A DNA stretch of 64,000 bases from Terana coerulea (GCA_024811115.1 JAKOGH010000096.1:186001-250000); one strand, 5' to 3'; counted from the first letter of the stretch, positions 32,675 through 45,726 are shown. Numbers and translations: made by a program. Notes: generated by a model from the sequence alone, not told the origin.

Positions 32675-34143
32675 CTACGAAACAATGGGCTTTGTCACTA
32701 CTTTCCCTTGACCACAGAGTCGCGGAGCCAGCAGCATGCCGAGGTCTGGAATCTCCGACTGCCCAAAGACATCGTCCGTATGTGTGAAGATAAAGGTGAC
32801 ATGCGGTAAGCGATAGCGGTCTATCACGAGCGTGAGCGCATCCTCGATATGAGCAAAGGTCTCAGTTGAAGGTATGTCGGCAGCCTGAGCGCCGCGGTCT
32901 TGAACCGCGAAGCAGAGCGTAAGCTTTGTCAGAGCCAAGATGCCAGGATTTGAAGTTGCGACGTGCGACAATGAGACGGGGAAGCTGACCACCTCTTCAT
33001 TCCTTTCATGTTCTCTGCCAGGCATCTCGTCCATGGGGGAGTTGACATAGAGATATCCCTCCAATGTGAGGGACTGTAGATCGCGATGTCCTGATAGATT
33101 CCAACGGTGAAAGACTCCGCCCCTATGAGGATCAACAACTTAATCGCTCTGCACGTCTTTTGGAAGATGTATGTCCACTCACGAAGTCCGACATGATAGA
33201 ATAAGCACTGCAAATGCTGTAGATGAGGTGCAACGAGACCAAAGAAGGTCCGCGCGGCAGGGGAGGTTGGGACATCCTGGGAGGAATAGATGGTCAAGGC
33301 CTGAAGCTTCTCCATTGCAGGCGACGCCATCAGACGGTACCATAACCCGTCGCTGGCCGAATCCGAAATCGCAAGCGAGAAAACCTCCAGAGGGGTTGCC
33401 TCAGACAATGAACCAGCACGAGATTTGAGTCTGAAGCAACTGTTCGGATCGAGAAGAAGCTCATCAAGCCTCTCAAAGCAATCCAGAAGGGGTGGCGCAT
33501 CTCCGTCGTCCCTGTACCTCATAGTCTGGTACGTATGAGTGGAGAACGCCACACGAACCTGACGCAGAGAGGGAGGCGCAATTATACAGTGGTGTGATAG
33601 GCTAGCGGTGACCGCAACGTTCACGAGATGTAGGTAGGATAGCTTTGGCATGTAAGAGATAAGCTCGACGAGGAGGTGCAGGTCGAGAACATCTTCATCC
33701 CTTTGGTAAAGCTCGCAGTTCCAGTGATCAACGGCAACGTCGTCAAACCACGGCCAAGCATCGAGCTTCAGTCGCCGCAGACTTTTCTGCGCGACAGGGG
33801 ATCTCCGGATGAAGGCCAAGAACATGGGGACAGTCTTGTAACGTGTGTCTGCCCTCGCTCGTGAAAAGCGGGTCGGCGCGTAGAGAGGTGGGGGCTGTTT
33901 CGCGCCATCTCGTACAAGTGCACTGGAAGTGATATACGAAGGCGGGTCGTATCTGAAGGAGTATGTGACATCCCGGAAGAGATGGGGAAACGCCACGGCA
34001 TTCCAGGATCGCGAGACGAGAGAGCAGGAATGTAAGTCTTGTTTGCCGTGGTAAGGCTTCTCCCAAGCTTCTTCGCAGTCCGCCAGGTGCAAGTTGGCGA
34101 GAACTGCATCAACGAGCTCGGGAGGCAACGTTATGCAGGGCAT
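32675..34143 (-). CDS. F-box-like protein (tandem copy 1)
   Basis: Start 34143 gives MPCITLPPELVDAVLANLHL, an F-box-type opening (LPPELVDAVL), followed by HSCSLVSRSWNAVAFPHLFR, the second half of the motif. F-box proteins usually link substrates to SCF ubiquitin ligases. A leucine-rich-repeat-like body follows (SLRRLKLDAWPWFDD, LISYMPKLSYLHLVNVAV, LDCFERLDELLLDPNSCF, PLEVFSLAISDSASDGLW). The frame changes near 33,080-33,120: the conserved continuation LQSLTLEGYLYVN lies in another frame, then VSFPVSLSHVATSNPGILAL and LPHVTFIFTHTDD. No good intron explains the shift (a 32-nt gt-ag interval exists but is short), so it may be an indel. It is a close paralogue of the gene at 36332-37688. Confidence 0.72.
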
Positions 34144-35755
<1,612 letters not shown>

Positions 35756-35833
35756 GATATGCCCCGCACTGGCTCCGGGACGGGCACTGGTAGTGGTAGT
35801 ATGGGTACGGGTTCGGCGCCTGTATCGCGATAG
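35756..35833 (+). pseudogene. In-frame Gly/Ser/Thr linker remnant after the GH11 stop
   Basis: Directly after the xylanase TAG the same frame continues for 25 codons with TGSGTGTGSGSMGTGS and ends at TAG 35831. This composition is that of the flexible linker between GH11 and CBM1 in many basidiomycete xylanases. No CBM1 follows. I read it as a relict of a two-domain enzyme that lost its binding module by a nonsense mutation and later decay. Stop-codon readthrough is possible but unsupported. Confidence 0.6.
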
Positions 35834-36029
35834 GACGAGTTGGGGTCTATGTACGTGCGTGAAGGAGGTGTATAATCAAGCTGTCGGTCGATATTTGAAA
35901 GTATCCGTTTCCGGCTTGCGTTCGAGTTCTGCCAATGCGGTCAGAGCCGGATAATGCACCGGGCGCCAATAATCGTCAAGATTCTCAGCGTAGCCCAACG
36001 TCACGCTCGCCTGCATCGCGTACGCAGAC

Positions 36030-36125
36030 CAAGTTGCTTAGAATAAAGATATATAGTGACTCAAGTACTGGGTTCATGCTACCCGTAAACTTGTATCCGA
36101 TAGCGCCCTTCATAAACCAATTCAA
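36030..36125 (-). pseudogene. Histidine acid phosphatase fragment
   Basis: A minus-strand stretch reads LNWFMKGAIGYKFTGSMNPV then LESLYIFIL. It aligns without gaps to LDLLMDGAFGYNLPGSMGPV, LGSLYVAKL of the phosphatase at 38031-39629 (about half of 30 positions identical). No other part of the phosphatase is recognisable nearby. It is a decayed remnant of a duplicated phosphatase gene and has the same orientation relative to an F-box gene as the intact copy. Confidence 0.65.
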
Positions 36126-36331
36126 CGTACACCTACCCGAGATGTCAGCAGGTTTGTGAAGTGCGATGGAGCTGGCACCTACTCGCAATTACGAATCTCA
36201 TTCCTAATAAAGCTGCTAGTATGACTGAGAGCTATGAGCAAGCTGACCAAGGATGGTGAAAAGGTTAAATGTACCTAGTAGTCTGACAGATATGGCTCAA
36301 CAGTTGCCACTATTTTCCCTTGCTGCTAGAG

Positions 36332-37688
36332 TCATGGAGCCAGCTCTACACAGATCTTCTGGATGAATTTCGGCTCGTCTGGGTGGATGTCACGGAAGAT
36401 GAAGACAAAGGTGATAGAGGGTAAGCGGCAGCGCTCAACAACGGCTACGAGACCATCCTCAAACTCAGCGAAGTCGTTTGCTGAGGGTGTGGAAGGCTGA
36501 TCAATTACCGAGGAAATGAGTTGAATTGTCAATTCCTGCAGAAACTCCACACCAGGTTGTGAAGTCGCAAGTTGGAGCAGGGAGATGGGGAGGCCAATAA
36601 CATTTTTGAGCCGCCGCGCTCATCGCAGCGAGAGCGCACGCTGTCATAATCATGATAGAGATGTCCACCTGTCGTGAGGGTTCCCAAATTGCGGCAGAGA
36701 GCAATATCAATCATTTCACTTGGATGGGCAGCTACTCAGAGTACCAGACATTGTTGAATTAGAAAGAACAAGCTCAAGAAATGAGATGGAAACTCACAAA
36801 CTCTGTCATCGGAATCCACGCAATGCAGTTGCCGCAGCTGAGGTGCAACGAGAGGGAACAAGGGATGCCCTTTTGACCGCCATAGACCTTCAGGAGAATA
36901 GGCGGTTAGCGACCGAAGACTCTGCTTGGTAGGGGATTGGATGAGGTATTCAAATAATTCAGGGCCAACTCCATGAATTGTCAGAGAGGACACCTCCAGG
37001 GAGGTAGCGGGTATTTTGTCACTAAGTGTTGCTGATTGGACATCATCGATACAAAGCTCATCTAGCTTCCCTAAGTGATGTAAAAGAGCAGTGATATCCA
37101 AAATCGTGTCGAGGCCACCTCCAACTACGAGAGCGGGACGCGATACTAACACGGCGTAGAGAGGGAGTGCAAGATAGCGTGATTGTAGGTAGGGCTGCGG
37201 GCGACTGCGACATTCACGAGACGAAGAGTAGACAGCCGAGGCAAGTAGGATATAAGCTCACGGAGCGCTTGCGGGTCGAGAACGTCGGAGCAGGAGTAGG
37301 GGTGAACATCGAAATTGCCAGAACAGGAAGACGGCCACGCGTCGAGCACGAGCTGCTGCAGACTTTTCCGGACAGCGGGCGAATTCTGGACGATAGCGAG
37401 AAACATGGGAAAGGTCTTGTACCGCGTTTCTGGCCTCATGGAGGAAAAATGAGTGGTGGGACGGCTGGACCAGTCAGTGCTGAACTCAGGAAGGTATCGG
37501 AAGGAATATACGACGTTTCGAAATAGATGGGGAATAGCTAAGGCGTTCCAGGACCGCGAGACGAGAGAGCACGAGTGTAGATCTTGTTTCCCGTGATAAG
37601 GCTCGTCGCAGTCGCGTTCCCAGCTGCTTGAGTGCAAGGCGGCGAAGAGCGCGTCGACGAGCTCCGGGGGTAAGGCTGGGCCGGGCAT
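36332..37688 (-). pseudogene. F-box-like protein (tandem copy 2), several lesions
   Basis: Start 37688 gives MPGPALPPELVDALFAALHS and HSCSLVSRSWNALAIPHLFR, very like copy 1 (32675-34143), then LRELISYLPRLSTLRLVNVA. From about 37170 the frame breaks at least twice relative to copy 1. Homologous blocks continue in other frames: LLHHLGKLDELCIDDVQSAT, TSLEVSSLTIHGVGPELFEY, PLFPLVAPQLRQLHC. A further break precedes the end part LPISLLQLATSQPGVEFLQE and LPSITFVFIFRDIHPDE. With three or more frame changes, not all at homopolymers, this copy is more likely non-functional than copy 1, although assembly errors elsewhere in the window make this uncertain. Confidence 0.65.
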
Positions 37689-38030
37689 AACACGACCTTG
37701 AAGAACGCGAACTGGTTCTATTTTAGCCCCTTAATGTTTTATAGACTGAAACACCAACGCACCGGAGCTAGGATTGTGCAGAGCAGAAGGATCAGTACAC
37801 TGTAACGGCGTGGTTGACGGTTGGGAGTACGTTGCTAAGCGCCTGGTGGCGAAGTGCATCGATTGATACCAGCCTAGATAACAAAATGCTTACCCGTGTT
37901 TCAAGTACTGTCAGTGGGACTTCGTAGTCACACCTCAGCCAGAAGCTGGCCGGAAGAGATTCAGGAAAGCATGAACCAGTATTATAAGCATATGAATAAA
38001 CTAGACACAGTCCAAAACACAGCGCACAGC
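37689..38030. other. Intergenic between phosphatase stop and F-box copy 2 start
   Basis: 342 nt, same-strand genes. No gene recognised. Confidence 0.5.
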
Positions 38031-39629
38031 TCAGAAGCCCGCGGCGCAAGACGCGTTCCACGCCGCGTCGCCCCACGTCACATTCGCCTGCGCGGCGTAC
38101 GTCGCGGCAAAGTCACTCAGGGCGCACGAGCCGAGCTTCCGGTTCATGCTCCTGCACGGCGTGAGCGGCACGGGGGCCTCGTTCAGCAGCAGGCGCACCT
38201 GCGGGCCCTTGAACCTACAGCGGGCGCAAGGGTGAATAACGTGTTGGGCAATCACGAAAGGCAGACGTACGACGAGGTGCACGTGAACTTCTCCCAGGTC
38301 ATCATCGCCGCGAACGGCACCTGGAAGGACGTGCGCCATTTTCGGTTGGCGGGCGCGGGGCCCTTGGCCGAGAGTTTCGGCGTGTCCCTGGAAACCCGGT
38401 CAGAAAACCGAAACATATGCGTATTCTGTCCGCAGACTCACTTGGCGAGACCCAGCGCGGTGAGCGCCATGTCGATCGTGGTGTCGTGGCCGAACTCGAG
38501 GTACATCGGCTGCGCGGCGCCCGTCGCGTTCGGAGAACCGCTCGGCGAGCTTCGCGACGTAGAGAGAGCCAAGGACCGGGCCCATGCTGCCCGGCAGGTT
38601 GTACCCGAACGCGCCGTCCATGAGCAGATCCAGCTCATACTCGAAGTTCTCGATCTCGCTCTCGGTGAACGCAGCGCACCAGGGCGAGACGCCATGCGCC
38701 GCGAGGTCGTACGCGCAAGCGTAGAGGGCGCCATGGACGTCGGCAGTCGTGAGGTTCACACCCGGGAGGACCTTGTTCAGACGCTTGGCGATGGGGGCAG
38801 GTACACGGCGCCCCACTCGATCGTAAGGTTGTTACCAAAGTTGTAGTCCCACTTGGCACAGGTGTCCATGGGCGTGATCCACGAGACGGTCGAGTTGTTC
38901 TCGGCGATAGTCTGGAATGCAGTCGAGTTGAGGCCGCCCCACGCGCGGCCAAAGTATCCGTTCGCAAACCTTACAGCCCTGGGTTCAGCGATTGTATCTT
39001 TGCGTCTTGACGTAAATTGACTCACCATTGCGCTGATTCGATGACTCTGTCCTGTGCGCCCACCAGAACAGACGCCGCCTTCAGGTTCGGATACGTCTGG
39101 GCAAACCTTCACAGATCGTCAGTACGACGGCGTCTCCGCCATAATAAATAGCGCACTTGACACCGTGGTCGAACAGTTGCAGCCTGCCCGGCGCAGTGAG
39201 GTCGTCGTGGCCGAGCGTGGAGACATAGCCCGCCTTCAAGAACTCGAGGGCCGCTGGGCAGCTTCACCTTCTTGATCGTTGCAGATGAGTTGCCGAGCTT
39301 CGAGACAAGGCCCGTGATGAACGTCAGCTCGGACGCAAGCGGATATCGCGAACCATGACGTTGCATCTACCCAGACGCCAAGTCACGTTTGAGCACCGCA
39401 AAGTCGCAGACTAATGAAAATGCAAGAGACGCACCAGCATCACTTGGTCCACCGTGCAGTCCTCCGGGAGGTCGACGTCGAGGCCGCTCGGGACCGGCGC
39501 GGCGCGGTACGGGCTGAGGTTCCCGAGGTGGCTGCTGGAGTCGAACGCCCGGCGGGCGAGCTCGTGTGACGCACCCGCGCCGGACGCGAGGGCGACGAGG
39601 GGGAGCAGCGCGACGAAAGACGCAAGCAT
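38031..39629 (-). CDS. Secreted histidine acid phosphatase (phytase-like)
   Basis: Histidine acid phosphatases release phosphate from phytate or other phosphomonoesters, usually outside the cell. Start 39629 gives the signal peptide MLASFVALLPLVALASGAGA. After an intron the active-site motif appears (MQRHGSRYPLASELTFITGL, i.e. RHGxRxP), then FLKAGYVSTLGHDDLTAPGR, LFDHGVKCAIYYGGDAVV, FANGYFGRAWGGLNST, FQTIAENNSTVSWITPMDTC, NKVLPGVNLTTADVHGALYA, LLMDGAFGYNLPGSMGPVLG, the second catalytic motif EFGHDTTIDMALTALGLA, and the tail VRLLLNEAPVPLTPCRSMNR. Frame changes occur at about 39250, at a G5 run on the plus strand (38793-38797, six needed) and near 38,530. The first start candidate at 39668 would precede the signal peptide, so I prefer 39629. 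Substrate is inferred from the family only. Confidence 0.85.
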
Positions 39630-40771
39630 CGTGGGTGGCACCGCTTTCTCCGAAGGCCTGCTGAACACCGAGCGAAGAGTCGAGGAGCCTCGTCGTCCAC
39701 GCTCCCGCTGCCCCCGTCTTTATATATATTCGCAGCGGGTAAGACCTATCGGAGGCTGCCAGGACAAATGGGCCGCGCAACGTGCTCGGTGAGTTGATAG
39801 CATCTGCGGGCGCCGAGAAAAATGGAATTGCCTTGAGGCACGGGCTGATAGCGCGTCTCGGCGCCGGCGTCGTTCCATGTGGAATACGACAGCGGTCGTG
39901 TGGCCCGCACGGCGTGCCCTCGTTGGTCGCTGGAAGCCCAGAAAAACATTCCCGTCCGGGGCAAGGCACAGACGAGTCGGCCCTGGGCATGCCCTGGTGA
40001 TGACATGCGCGATGCCGGTTGGGCGCTTAGCGAAATCAGCGGGCTTGGCTTCAGTGAGAAAAAAATGCGGGGAGGGAAATCGTGTTTCTGCTGTAGAAAG
40101 AACGTTGCTCGTCAGCGGGAGTCGAGACCGTGTAGCTAAAGGACGTACTTGTGGATGAGGCGCACGTTGCTCTGCGCAACACAACGCGAGGGTGCTTCAG
40201 GAGCTGTACGCCGCCCGGTATACGTAGGGAGGTACCCGTTGGTGACGTCGACCATGAAGTAAGGCACCTGGAAGGAAATTAAAGTGGTGAGAGCACAAAC
40301 GAAAGGAGACAAACCATCTACACAAACAGCACCAGAACACGCTTGACATCAAAGAAGAAGAAAACCCTCTATACCGCCAGAACGGAAGAATATAAGTCGA
40401 CTAGCCGACCAAAGATAATATACACGATAGCAGAACCAGCCCTGCGGCATGGCGTAGCAGGGACAGGGACGGTGGGCGTTCTGCCGAAAGTGCGACGTGC
40501 ATAGAAAAAACAATACGAGTGCGGTAAGGTATGCATTGCGACGGTGTGAGGCGGCTCGGAACAAAGCGATAGATGTGAAGTATACTGGAAAGCTCTAGAT
40601 GGTGACATGCATGCGAAGCGAAGGCGGGGGTGGGAAGTGAAGTGGGCGCAACGAGGGACGGAGGCGTGGTGGAGGCGTCGCCGGAGCGTCTGTGCGGGTC
40701 GAAAGGAGGCGGAGTCGGCGGGCGCGCCCCTGACAGGATTTTGGCGGGAACACGCGTGGGGGCCGCGCGGC
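39630..40771. other. 1.1-kb intergenic with an exon-like stretch
   Basis: Phosphatase promoter plus the Nudix gene 3' region. Within it, the minus strand at about 40136-40272 shows an acceptor-like ttccag followed by VPYFMVDVTNGYLPTYTG, then a second acceptor-like gcgcag and SNVRLIHKYVL-stop. I cannot connect this to a gene. Confidence 0.35.
39719..39728 (-). promoter_or_regulatory. TATA box of the phosphatase gene
   Basis: An alternating TA run read on the minus strand as TATATATAAA, 90 nt upstream of ATG 39629. Confidence 0.55.
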
Positions 40772-41398
40772 CTACCGCCGGGGCGCGAGCGAGGAGAGCG
40801 CGAGGCCCTGCGCGAGCTCCGCCTTCCACTGCAGCCGGCGGATCGCCTCGGGGTAGTCGACCCACTCCCGCCGCCGCTCCTTACTCTCGAGCCACTCCTG
40901 GTCAAGGTCCGCGACGTCGAGCTCGTAGAAATGGTACGTGGACGAAGCAGAGGGAATCGTGGTCACGAAGCGCGTGATCGTCCCGCGTACGCCCGCTGCA
41001 AGCACAAACCGGTGGCAGGGCGAAGAAGGGGGAGCGCGTCAGGAATGGGGATCGTGACGGTTAAGGATAAAGGGTGAGACCTTCTTCCAAGGCTTCTCTC
41101 GAGGCTGCTGCTTCCAAGCCCCCCATCTGTAGACTCCCATCCTCCTTTTGGCACTGCGACGTGTTCGGTTTCGCGTAGTATAGAGTGGCAACTGGTCAGT
41201 GTGGGCTCCAAATAGTTTGCACAGGGTGAAAGGGGGCGGCGATTGGGGAAGAGAGGGAGTAGAAAAGCAAACGGAGGACTCACAGACCCAACCATTTGGC
41301 CGTTTCCGACTTGTTATTAGAAGCACCTTCCCCGCCGCTCGTGCGATGGGAATGGCGCAACACACGATGCGCGGCGTCGATCGTCCTTTGTTGCTCAT
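40772..41398 (-). CDS. Nudix hydrolase, diphosphoinositol-polyphosphate phosphohydrolase type
   Basis: Aps1/Ddp1-type Nudix enzymes cleave inositol pyrophosphates and diadenosine polyphosphates. Exon 1 from 41398 gives STPRIVCCAIPIARAAGKVL and LITSRKRPNGW. After a roughly 140-nt intron, VPKGGWESTDGG and the Nudix box (EAAASREALEEAG) follow. The last exon gives VRGTITRFVTTIPSASSTYH, ELDVADLDQEWLESKERRRE and AIRRLQWKAELAQGLALSSL to stop 40772, the conserved Aps1-type C-terminus. Within the box the coding strand has six G (plus 41119-41124 as C) where five keep REALEEAG in frame with PKGGWE. As written the Nudix box is broken, probably a homopolymer error. Length and end sequence match fungal orthologues. 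Confidence 0.88.
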
Positions 41399-42443
41399 CG
41401 CGGGCGAGACGTGTAGGTGCTGGTGGGCGGGGGTGGTGGGCGTAAAAGCGCAGGTGGCGGCCGTGCGGAAGAACTGGCGTCCCGGAGGTGGGAGGTGAGC
41501 TCCGCGAAGCGTGCGCGAGACGTAATAGGGCGTACTGACGTCTTACGGACGCAAAGGTCGCAGCGCAGGTGGATGGTTGCGGGGCCGTTGTCGACAAGGT
41601 GACACTGCTCAGCGGTCTAATACTCTCGCTGATGATTTTCTGATGGCCGGCTGGGAGAGCGAGCAGCGCAAGCGGGGATGCGGGGTGGTGGGGGAAGTGT
41701 CGCGAGCGCGGTGGGCGGCGGCGGCGGGCTGGCGGGGGCACACGACCGTTGGAGATGAGTGAATAAAAGAAAGGAGTGGTGAGGGGTCTTATGTGGGTGT
41801 GACGGAAAGTCGACAGGCGGCTCGCGAAGCGTATGAGCTCAGCCCAATTGCGCGGCGCGGTGGGCCACGACATGGCCGTCGGTGCGGCGAGAGAGGCGCA
41901 GACTCTTCCCACCCAGCCCGGCCAATCCATGCACGCACGTTGCTCGGTCTCCTAAGGGCCGAGCTTCCCCTTTCTGATGTCTATCAGTCACAAAATCAGG
42001 CCGTGCTATCCTCAGCCCAGGGTTTCGCTCATGACGCTCGCTTCCTGGCCTCAAAACTAGCACACCGCCGTTGACGTCGTAGAAGCAAATCTCATCTCAT
42101 GCACATCAACTTCTGCAGGATCAGCCTCATACCGAATCGACGCTCTGCAGAAGCCCTCCCAGTGACCGGAGATTCGTCCGGGGAACCATACATCATCTTC
42201 GCGCACAACAAACACCGACCAGGCAGCACCGTACCTGACAGCCCTGCACAGAATGTCCTCAATATGTTCTTGTCTTCAATCCAGGGTCCTTGGCCGTCTA
42301 TCCATGCCACGAGTGAATACAGAAAAGCAAGTCACACGATCCAAATACGTTAGCGTGTAACCATATCACCAAGCGTCTACTCATTCCACCTACACGCCCC
42401 AGTCAGCGGACGATACTCGGTATGTCATACTTGGAAGAATGAC
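41399..42443. other. 1.0-kb intergenic
   Basis: Nudix gene promoter and the 3' region of the ZIP gene. The GC-rich open frame on the minus strand at 41280-41930 overlaps the Nudix first exon in another frame and has no motif. Confidence 0.45.
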
Positions 42444-44561
42444 TCACGCCACAAAGAACATGCAGAGCACTCCAAACGCCATGGCAGCAAACTGGGCACC
42501 AAAATAAGTTCGAATCAGAATCTGTCACGGAGGCACGGGCACGACGCCTTACCTCACGCAGGGCCTGCGCCCCGCTCTTGCTCTCCGCGAGCAGCCTGCC
42601 AAAAACGAGTCTCTGTGAGAAACGAGTACAGCAGAGGCTAGACCCTCCGGCACGTACGTTGGGAGCACTGCCACAGCGCCAATGTACATGAACCCGCCAG
42701 CGACAAACGGGATGACCTGCGGACGCGACCCACGTTCGTTGTCAGACGGGGGTGCAAAGCATGCAATAAAATTCAGAGGTGCGCACCAGGTCGGCCAGTT
42801 GGACGGTCGTCCCAAGGAGCCCAGAAGCAGCCTGCCGCACGCCTGCTGCGAGGTCGGTCGCTGTAGCCTCGGCCTCGCCAGACGAGGATAGATTGTGTAT
42901 TCCGATTCCCATGAACGTGCTGGTAAAGGATCATGGATCACCGCCGGATGTACCAACAAAAGGCATGTTCAGTTTACGGCACTGAGACGCGGCAGCTCGC
43001 AGCACTCACCCGATCTTTAAAGCCGCCAATGGATGTCAGCAAACATCAGGCAGGCAGTCATCAGAACGTAGTCGCAAGTAGTATAGAAATGATGATGAGT
43101 AACAGCTGACATCTCACTGTAGTTGGCGAAGAGACTCACAAAGGCACCGACAGCCGTCAGAAATTGCGACTGCATCGCCTGACGCTTCGTGAAGCCGCTT
43201 CGCACGAGAATGGAGTAGTCGGCGATCTCGTGCGGGATTTCGTGCGCAAAGCATGCCAGGGTCGTCGTGGCGCCGATGAGGGGGGATGAGTAGAACGAGG
43301 CGGCCATGCTGTCATTTCACCGAATATGGGTGAGACCAGCGCACGAACTTTGAAAAGGCCTCAGAAACGAGGCGGTTACGCACGCAAGTCCATCAGTACT
43401 GTAACACAACTCGTTAGTCCGACGCGAATCTGAGACATCAGTGGGTTGCTTACATGTTGTGGACGAAGTCGCCGAAGAGATTCAGGTATGCGGACAGCTT
43501 TGACGGTTGGGTCGCGGTGTTCGTGTGGCTGTCGCTGTCAGCAGAGGAGCTCTCGCTAGCCGCCTTGGTCCCCGGCTTCCTGGACTTCAGCTCACCCTCC
43601 GAAGGAGAGACGGACACGCCTGAGGCATGCGCTTCCGGCGCGAGGGAATGCGAGTGGGAGTGGCCGTGCCCGTGATCGTCGTCTTCACCGCCAAGGACGC
43701 GCAGTGTCTTCTCCATGACGAAGAACGAAGCGAACCCAACAAATATTCCCAGCCTGGAAGAAGCACTCGTGCATGAGGACAGCAAGGAGAGAGCGATGTG
43801 GTAGCCTCAACGCACCCGATGAGGATGTTCCTCTTTTCCTCCACCATCACAAAATGCACGCCGCCGCCTTGGTGCTCTCCCATGAATGAGTGTGGGACGA
43901 GATGCAAGAAGACGTCAGAGAGGAGGCCGCCTGTCTGCACGTTCGTCTGTCACGCTGCGCGATCTGAGCAAGTCTACAGAAGAACGTACTGCGAAGGCAG
44001 TCATTGTGTTCAGCGTATTTGGGTTGATCTGCGCTGGTATAAACGCGAGAATGAAGTTGGGGACGCTGAACCATGGCAGGGAGTAGGGATAGCCTCTGTT
44101 CAGTACACGAGCTGGTCGGAGCTCATTAACGGAACTCACGAGCTAATGTAGAACGTCCCCAGTACTAGTGTTTGAATCGCAATTGGTCACCTTCGTTCGA
44201 AACGGGAACCGCGGCGTCACTCACTGGAATTCCAGGCAGGTCCGAAGGGGAACAGCCAGGCGAAGATCTTTCGCATTATAGGCGACTCTGCCTCCTCCAG
44301 TTGATGTTTCAATGCACTCAGTTGCTTCACGGGTTCGCATTTTTGAATATCGGTATCCTACAAAATTCGATGTCATACATGAGTATGCAGAGTTAGGCAC
44401 ACGAGCTGCCCAGACCCAACGCTACAACGAGCTCCAGACAGATACCCTCGACTCACCAGCACAGAGACCACCTTCTCAAACTCGCCGACCACCGCCGACG
44501 CCAGCCCGACGCTGGCGAGCACCGCAAGCAGCAGCAGAATCGTCCGTCGAGAAAGAGCCAT
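42444..44561 (-). CDS. ZIP-family zinc transporter (LIV-1/KE4/YKE4 type)
   Basis: ZIP transporters move Zn2+ into the cytosol; the KE4 branch acts in ER/Golgi membranes. Start 44561 gives the signal-like [20 protein letters not shown]. Later exons: [79 protein letters not shown], a His-rich loop ([14 protein letters not shown]), [40 protein letters not shown] (the HExPHE metal site), [41 protein letters not shown] and [19 protein letters not shown]. Two exons are tiny: 15 nt at 43384-43398 (ITDGLA) and 5 nt at 43010-43014 (IG of GAFIGTFMG), each between good splice signals. No frame lesions noticed. Confidence 0.9.
43010..43014 (-). other. 5-nt microexon (ATCGG) of the ZIP gene
   Basis: An acceptor (tgctgac branch-like site, then ctttaaag) precedes it and a gtgagt donor follows. 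It completes GAFIGTFMG; without it the exons on either side are out of frame. Confidence 0.6.
43384..43398 (-). other. 15-nt microexon of the ZIP gene
   Basis: Flanked by a ...ttacag acceptor and gtgcgt donor. It supplies the TDGL part of the conserved HNxTDG metal-site helix; skipping it removes five conserved codons while keeping frame. Confidence 0.75.
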
Positions 44562-44806
44562 CGTCGTCGCGTCTGAGCCGTCTCCGGTGCGGCGCCGCAC
44601 GCCTGCCACCGCATCATGGGCGCCTAACGCGAAGTGATCGCGCTCGTGTCTGAGCCGTTCCTGGCAACTTAGCAAGCGAGTCCTTGCTTCGTGACTTCGT
44701 CGGGCCCGCAACACGGTCATAACGGCATACAACGGGCACTAAATTTTCTCGTGCCATCGCGTTGCTGGGCCCGGGTTGCACCTGCCTTGCACTCGAACCA
44801 CGAAGG

Positions 44807-45726
44807 ATGGCGTACCCGACGCAGGACGAAGCGAAGCTCATCGCCGCGGCGGAAAAGCTCGTCGCGGAGACGATGGCGCGGTACGACCCTCGCACGACAA
44901 TTTTCACGGTGAGCCGCAGCATGGGCGCGTTAGCGTCGCCGAACCCGATGTGCTCATATGCTGGCAGTCCAGCGGGTACGCAGGACCGCGATGCACCTCG
45001 CGCGGAAGGTGTCTGAGGAGCCGCCCGCGCGTGCGCCGGACCTGCTCACCGTCGAGCTCGCGGCGCTGCTGCACGACGTCCTCGACAAGAAGTACGTGTC
45101 CGCGGAGGCCGCCGCGGACCCGTACGCGTTCTTCCTGCCCTTCTTCCAGCAGTGGGCCGCGGCGTCCGGCGTCGACGTCGTCGCGGACGGGCGCGCGCGC
45201 CAGATCGCGAGGATTGTGACCAACGTGTCCTGGACGACTGAGAAGAAGTTGAGGCAAGCCGGGCTCATTGAGGAGTGGCACAGAGAGTGCGTTGAGCTGC
45301 ATTGCGTGCAAGATGCAGATAGGCTTGATGCTATTGGCGCCTTCGGTAGTAAACCACCTTATGCATTTATTCAGATTTACTCATGCACTGCCATGCACTC
45401 AGGAATACTGCGATGTGCCGCGTACAGCGCTGCCGTGAATCGGTAAATCACATCAGTTCAATTCCACTCCCGCCGCTCATCCTCGTTTAGGCCTTTGCAT
45501 GCTGCGCAGGATGATCCTGCACGTCCTGACACTGCCATCCAGCACTTCTACGACAAGCTTCTGCATATCCGTGAACAGCTGAAGACGGCCCCAGGGAAAG
45601 CCATGGCCGATAAGAGGCACAAACTGGTCTGGTTTATGTTCTTGCCATTGGGCTATCCGCTGACCCATGTGGCAGATGCTGGACTTTTTGTACGCTGTGG
45701 ACGAGGAGTATGCGATGGACTCATGA
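44807..45726 (+). CDS. HD-domain phosphohydrolase (HDIG/YedJ-like)
   Basis: Proteins of this family are metal-dependent phosphohydrolases with HD...HD metal ligands; the substrate in fungi is not established. Start 44807 gives MAYPTQDEAKLIAAAEKLVA, then MARYDP. The first HD motif (SHDNFH) follows, spliced to VQRVRRTAMHLARKVSEEPP, then VELAALLHDVLDKKYVSAEA (second HD), IVTNVSWTTEKKLRQAG, CVQDADRLDAIGAFG, ILRCAAYSAAVNR, AIQHFYDKLLHIREQLKTAP and MLDFLYAVDEEYAMDS-stop. Introns have good ends; one donor is gtctgg. At 44887-44889 a C3 run needs a fourth C to keep MARYDP in frame with SHDNFH, another apparent homopolymer deletion. The domain assignment is firm. Confidence 0.85.
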
